The notes below the pieces were generated by a model, which ran no database searches, had not been told where the DNA came from, and was given only the letters and a program-made list of their open reading frames with translations. DNA of 64,000 nt from Pocillopora verrucosa (taxonomy: Eukaryota; Cnidaria; Anthozoa; Scleractinia; Pocilloporidae): the NCBI RefSeq assembly GCF_036669915.1, contig NC_089313.1:399085-463084 (forward strand), read 5' to 3'. The first letter of the stretch is position 1. Every line of letters starts with the position of its first letter. This document shows, piece after piece, positions 60,271 through 64,000 of this stretch. The position numbers were made by a program, and so were the translations under genes.

Positions 60271-60543
60271 TGCTTATTTCTAGTCTGAATAAAGGGGTAA
60301 GTTTCTAAAGAAACTGTGGCGCTGCATTGGTGGGAGAGTATAGCAGGTAATTTAGTGTTAACAACTGGGTTGAAAACGTAAATTAGCCACCGTAAAGAGT
60401 AAAAAAGCTGACGTTTCGAGCGTTAGCCCTTCGTCAGACGAAAGGCTAACGCTCAAAACGTCAGCTTTTTTACTCTTTACGGTGGCTAATTTACGTTTTC
60501 AACCCAGTTGTTAACACTAAATTACCTGCTTATTTCTAGTCTG
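60271..60543. mobile_element. Complete foldback repeat, copy 5, with 17-bp target-site duplication
   Basis: TGCTTATTTCTAGTCTG occurs at 60271-60287 and again at 60527-60543, flanking the 239-bp element 60288-60526. The element has the head AATAAAGGGGTAAGTTTCTA, then two arms of about 90 bp in inverted order (60346-60435 and 60437-60526) that would fold into a long hairpin. It ends CTAAATTACC. The direct repeat shows it arrived as a unit. Its length and the lack of protein point to a non-autonomous retroelement, possibly Penelope-related. Confidence 0.88.
60407..60439 (-). ncRNA. Candidate hammerhead ribozyme core (minus strand)
   Basis: In minus sense it reads GT, CTGACGA, AGGGCTAACGCTC, GAAAC, GTC, AGC, the same core as at 30843-30876. 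Stem I pairing is weaker here (CGT against AGC). The opposed plus-strand copy at 60434-60464 has decayed core bases (AGACGA and CAAAAC). Confidence 0.35.
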
Positions 60544-60839
60544 CTTGAGTTGGAGGATGAAATTCCATCAAATCCACCATTCTCTCTTTCTATTTAAACA
60601 GGTGAGGATTGCGACATAGCACTAATATTTCAGGCCAAACTTGCCTTGCCACACTTTTAGTTAAGAAATATGTCCTTGCATTGCCTTATTTCCTGGAAAT
60701 TTCAACATGCACCCAATAGGTATCTAATCCTTACCTAACCAATGCACTTGGCAATATAAATAGGCTTCTTAGTCCCACAACAACACTAGCAGTAAGATCA
60801 CACACAATCAACCACTACTTCAGTCAGAAAGAAATTTAT

Positions 60840-62156
60840 TTCAGTGAAGAGCACAATGTGCTGTCACTTTGCAAGGAAAACTAAATGATAAATGTAAAAC
60901 ACTTTTGCTGTGTCTGCTAAAATCCCTTGTATTTCTATGCTAGAAACAAATGCATAGCATACCCAGCACCTGAAGCAAGAAAGTCAGTAGTAAAAAACAA
61001 AACAAGCAAGATAACTATGACAGAAAGGTTGGGGGAAAACAGAAAAACTTCATTGAAAACTTCAAAAATTAGTGAATTTGTCCAAATTTGAATCAAGAAA
61101 TTTTGGGGATCAGCTTTCACTCCGCTAAATTTGAGGTCTTTCAAACAAAACTGAATGTTTAAAATTCATACCAGATTTAGGTTACCCTCCAAAGAAGAAT
61201 ACTGTATAAGACCATTTTGTATGAAAGATAGTGATTGCTATTCCTCCATTCCAAACTGTGATTTTCCTCCAAAATTGTTGGCAACTACCAAATGAGTTAA
61301 GATCCAAATCCTTATCCAGATGATTGAAAGAGTTCCAAAAAACTGACTCCTGATTGTTTGATTTCCTGATTGTTTCCGGTGTTCTGTCCCAAAACTGTAC
61401 TGGAGCTGACCTCCAGTTCCTATCCTAATGATCCGTGATCACTGACTGACATGAGAGGTTCCGGACTCCTCCGGACGACAGCTTTTTATCTGTCACAAGA
61501 TTGTAAAGAAGTCAACTTGTCAATGAAAATCGCTTGAAAATAGTCTTTTTCCCTTCAATTTCCCAAACATTTAATAGTGTGCTGGAGGAAAATTGCTACT
61601 GGCTTGTAATTAATTGACTATGAATTTTAGGAAAATTGAACAAATCTATTAACTTATTCATCTTTTAATCATAAGTTGCCATAAAGAGTAACTAATCTAT
61701 ACAAAGTGAACTATAGGTGAAAAGAAAACAAACTTGTGGTGTTACTTAAAACTAAGTTGTATTTCTAATACAAGTGCAAAACAATGTCTGCTTTTTAAAA
61801 AGGGGTATTTTTGGTCTTGAAGAAATATCACTGTAGCTTAAAACCATGCATACCATGTCCAAAGAACATGTCCTAATGTTCCAAGAGTCATTTTATTTCC
61901 ACTGTTTCCTTATCCAGTTTGATTTCTTTAGCAACATAACTGTTGAAACATGTTTCATTCCTAGCTTTCCTTTCCAATATCAGAAAGTGCTTGTGCTGTC
62001 CTGAAAATAATACCATGGAAAAGTAAAAGATCTAACTAGCCACAACAATATAGAATTATTAAAAGAGTCCTTTTTCTACAACTAAGGGTTTAAAGTGAAA
62101 GCCTTTTCTTGGTGGTAATACAACACAAATAATACATCACAGCAAACAGTTTATGT
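60840..62156 (-). other. Probable long 3' untranslated region of SRSF1-type gene
   Basis: No gene is seen between the SR-protein stop and TTTATT at about 60836 (AATAAA in minus sense), which could be its poly(A) signal. SR-protein genes often have long regulated 3' untranslated regions. The extent is a guess without transcripts. Confidence 0.35.
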
Positions 62157-63559
62157 CTATGAACGGGAACGAGAACGGGATCTGGAACGCCTTGGAGAGA
62201 CCGATTTCCTCTTCTTTGGTGATCTTGAGGGTGACTTTGATTTCTTTGGTGAATAAGACCGACGTGGACTGTGGGAACGAGAGTGGGATCTTTTTCTTGG
62301 GGATCGGCTCCTTGAAAGTGATCTGCTACGACTTCGTGAACCACGTCCTGGATTGTCAGGTTTGACTCTGATGAATGCAACTTCACCCTAGAGAAAGAGA
62401 AAAATGATGAAAACAATTATACATACTTTTCTCTGAAAAAGACAAACCAAGTACTGTACAAGACTGGCAGTTGTAACAATTAAAATTGTGTACCTCATGT
62501 GAGCGGAACTTAGAATCATCCAGATGTTTCAAGGCATATTTCATGTCATCATACCGAGAAAACTCCACAATGCCAGTTCCATCTTTAAAAACATCTGTGA
62601 ACTGAACATCACCAGCATCCCGCATATGATCCTTGAGATCTTGCCAGCTACCAGTCGGTGGCAAACCAGAGACCATAACACGGTAATCAGAGCGCCTAGG
62701 AGGAGGACCACGACCACCTCCACCTCCTCCACCACCACCACCATAGCCTCCTCCTCCTCCCCCTCCACCTCCAAATCCTCCACCTCCAGAGCGACCTCCA
62801 CCACGGCCACCACGAGGAAATTCTACACGGATCCTCTGTCCATCAACTTCATATCCGTCTCTCCCTCTCACTGCATCTTCTGCATCTCTGTACAAAGTGA
62901 CATTAGAGAAATAAAAATAAAGCAACGATTTTTTACCTCCTGAAATTTTATATGGTTCTAACTACAATAAAAATTAAAACGGAAAATCTTAAAGAAAAAA
63001 CCCGCAAAATAATTCAAGGAAAGAGTGTATTCGAAAAATTCTCCAACTTCATTTTTGCCAAGCCATTTACACTAAACACATTTACTGACCCACTATAAAC
63101 AGCATAGCTGTGTAAACAGCCACGTTGAAAATACCAGACTTATAATCTTTTCTGAATGGCGAAGGTTGAAGAACAAGGAAAAAGGAAAAAAAAAGAAACA
63201 AAGTTTAGAGATGAGAGCTTATTGCAGAACAAAAGAAAGGTTCCGGGAAGGAAGTCAAACCCATCTTAGCATCGAAAATGGACTGATGCAAAGTGAGAGT
63301 TTGAGTGCTGACAAGAATTGTCGATAAAAAAAGTTGTATTAGGTCACTGAAGACATCATGTCAGATCTCCATACCTTGGATCACTAAATTCGACGAAGGC
63401 AAACGGCGTGCCACCAGTTCCGTATCGAGGAATCTTCAAGTCAACATCAGAAATGTCGCCGTATTTGTAAAAGATATCCTCCAGATCTCTCTCATCTACA
63501 TTAGATGGTAAATTTCCGACGTAAATTCGCCTACTGTTGTTATTACTTCGGTTCATCAT
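62157..63559 (-). CDS. SRSF1: SRSF1-type SR splicing factor (ASF/SF2 family)
   Basis: Three exons on the minus strand: 63559-63375, 62887-62494, 62387-62157. They give 269 residues (human SRSF1 248). RRM1 has RNP2 [11 protein letters not shown] and RNP1 [10 protein letters not shown] glycine-rich hinge with nearly 30 glycines follows. The pseudo-RRM has the signature [16 protein letters not shown] and [14 protein letters not shown]. The C-terminal RS domain has blocks of RS, SP and KK ([18 protein letters not shown]). The protein binds exonic enhancers and controls constitutive and alternative splicing. RS-domain length fits SRSF1 better than SRSF9, but this may be the single ancestor of both. 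Two adjacent ATGs (63559 and 63556) are possible starts. Confidence 0.93.
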
Positions 63560-64000
63560 TTGTAAAGCAAGTAACTTTTCTCGAAAACGAGAGCCACACA
63601 AGAAGGACGCCTAAGCTCTTTCGAAAATGGCTGACCACGCGTCCAATGATCAAGGGAGTCCTTGCGAGATAGCAGGGGCTTTATTAATGTGACGCAAAGA
63701 AACGCGTAGGATTCTGGGTTGATATAGGCTGTGGAAATAATTCTAATTATTGACGAATCAAATCTTCAGCTTTGAGGCTCGTATCCAATCGAAATTAAGC
63801 AGGAAGCAACCCACTTTTCAGATGATATCCTTCTAATATTTGAGTTTTTTCAGCAATTGATCAAAGAAGGAGAGTTTTGTTTCTTCGATAATTCCCTCAA
63901 TATTTTCATAGAATATTTTTTAAAATAGTCAAGGTGAGTTATATCTCATTATATTTCCTCATGACATTTTTGAGCGAAGGAAAATCATCAGCTGGATGCT
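63560..64000. other. Upstream region of SRSF1-type gene
   Basis: The SRSF1 promoter side. GAAAATGGCTGACC at 63623-63636 is YY1-like and could mark a divergent start, but the plus-strand frame ends after 22 codons and no good splice donor was found. Confidence 0.45.

Larger units (their letters stand above)
59495..60830. other. Intergenic region upstream of FBXO21
   Basis: Holds the FBXO21 promoter, a duplicated block of about 100 bp and a complete foldback repeat. A 99-codon minus-strand ORF at 59756-59457 overlaps the FBXO21 start in another frame. It contains a hydrophobic stretch (LVLIIPVAILMVISG) but has no known relative. Confidence 0.5.

Noticed and set aside
62524-62943. 139-codon plus-strand ORF rich in Thr/Ser
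   Set aside because: Antisense shadow of the glycine-rich exon of the SRSF1-type gene.
63628-63696. Possible plus-strand first exon divergent from SRSF1 (MADHASNDQG...)
   Set aside because: The frame stops after 22 codons and no consensus donor lies within it, so only the YY1-like motif is recorded.

Overview
This window looks like nuclear DNA of an invertebrate animal, most likely an anthozoan cnidarian such as a stony coral. It is AT-rich. Its conserved metazoan genes are split into many short exons with consensus GT/AG introns, and their proteins align almost end to end with human orthologues. Short palindromic repeats lie in the introns and gaps. The assignment to an anthozoan is an inference from gene style and repeat types, not from a marker gene. 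Coordinates of spliced genes below were built by hand from splice sites and reading phase, and in every gene the exon phases close without conflict.

Layout. Bases 1-3385 are a 50-bp minisatellite. Fifteen protein-coding genes follow: APPBP2 (-), MND1 (+), an RPUSD4-like pseudouridine synthase (-), LLPH (+), PIGL (-), a Crypton-recombinase-derived host gene (+), a two-EF-hand protein (-), HSCB (-), ACADS (+), LRRC43 (-), TSSC4 (+), RABL3 (-), MPST (+), FBXO21 (-) and an SRSF1-type SR splicing factor (-). Twelve of the fifteen form six head-to-head pairs whose start codons are only about 120-190 bp apart, so the locus is a chain of compact bidirectional promoters with tail-to-tail gaps between pairs. 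Motifs resembling the YY1 site (ATGGCGG or its complement) recur at or beside many of the start codons.

The genes are housekeeping genes of mixed function rather than one pathway: RNA modification and ribosome or spliceosome factors (RPUSD4-like, LLPH, TSSC4, SRSF1), mitochondrial metabolism and Fe-S assembly (ACADS, HSCB, MPST), GPI-anchor synthesis (PIGL), ubiquitin or protein handling (FBXO21, APPBP2), small GTPase signalling (RABL3), meiosis (MND1) and cilia (LRRC43). Several have human orthologues on 12q24, 22q12 and 17q, which suggests retained ancient linkage.

Mobile and repeated DNA: a foldback repeat family, present at 30.7, 44.9, 50.2, 50.8 and 60.4 kb, carries a hammerhead-ribozyme-like core, and the 60.4 kb copy is flanked by a 17-bp target-site duplication. 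Several MITE-like families have CCCTTTAACTCC-type ends. A LINE 3' fragment lies in an FBXO21 intron, and there are assorted tandem repeats. No tRNA, rRNA, CRISPR or viral gene was recognised.
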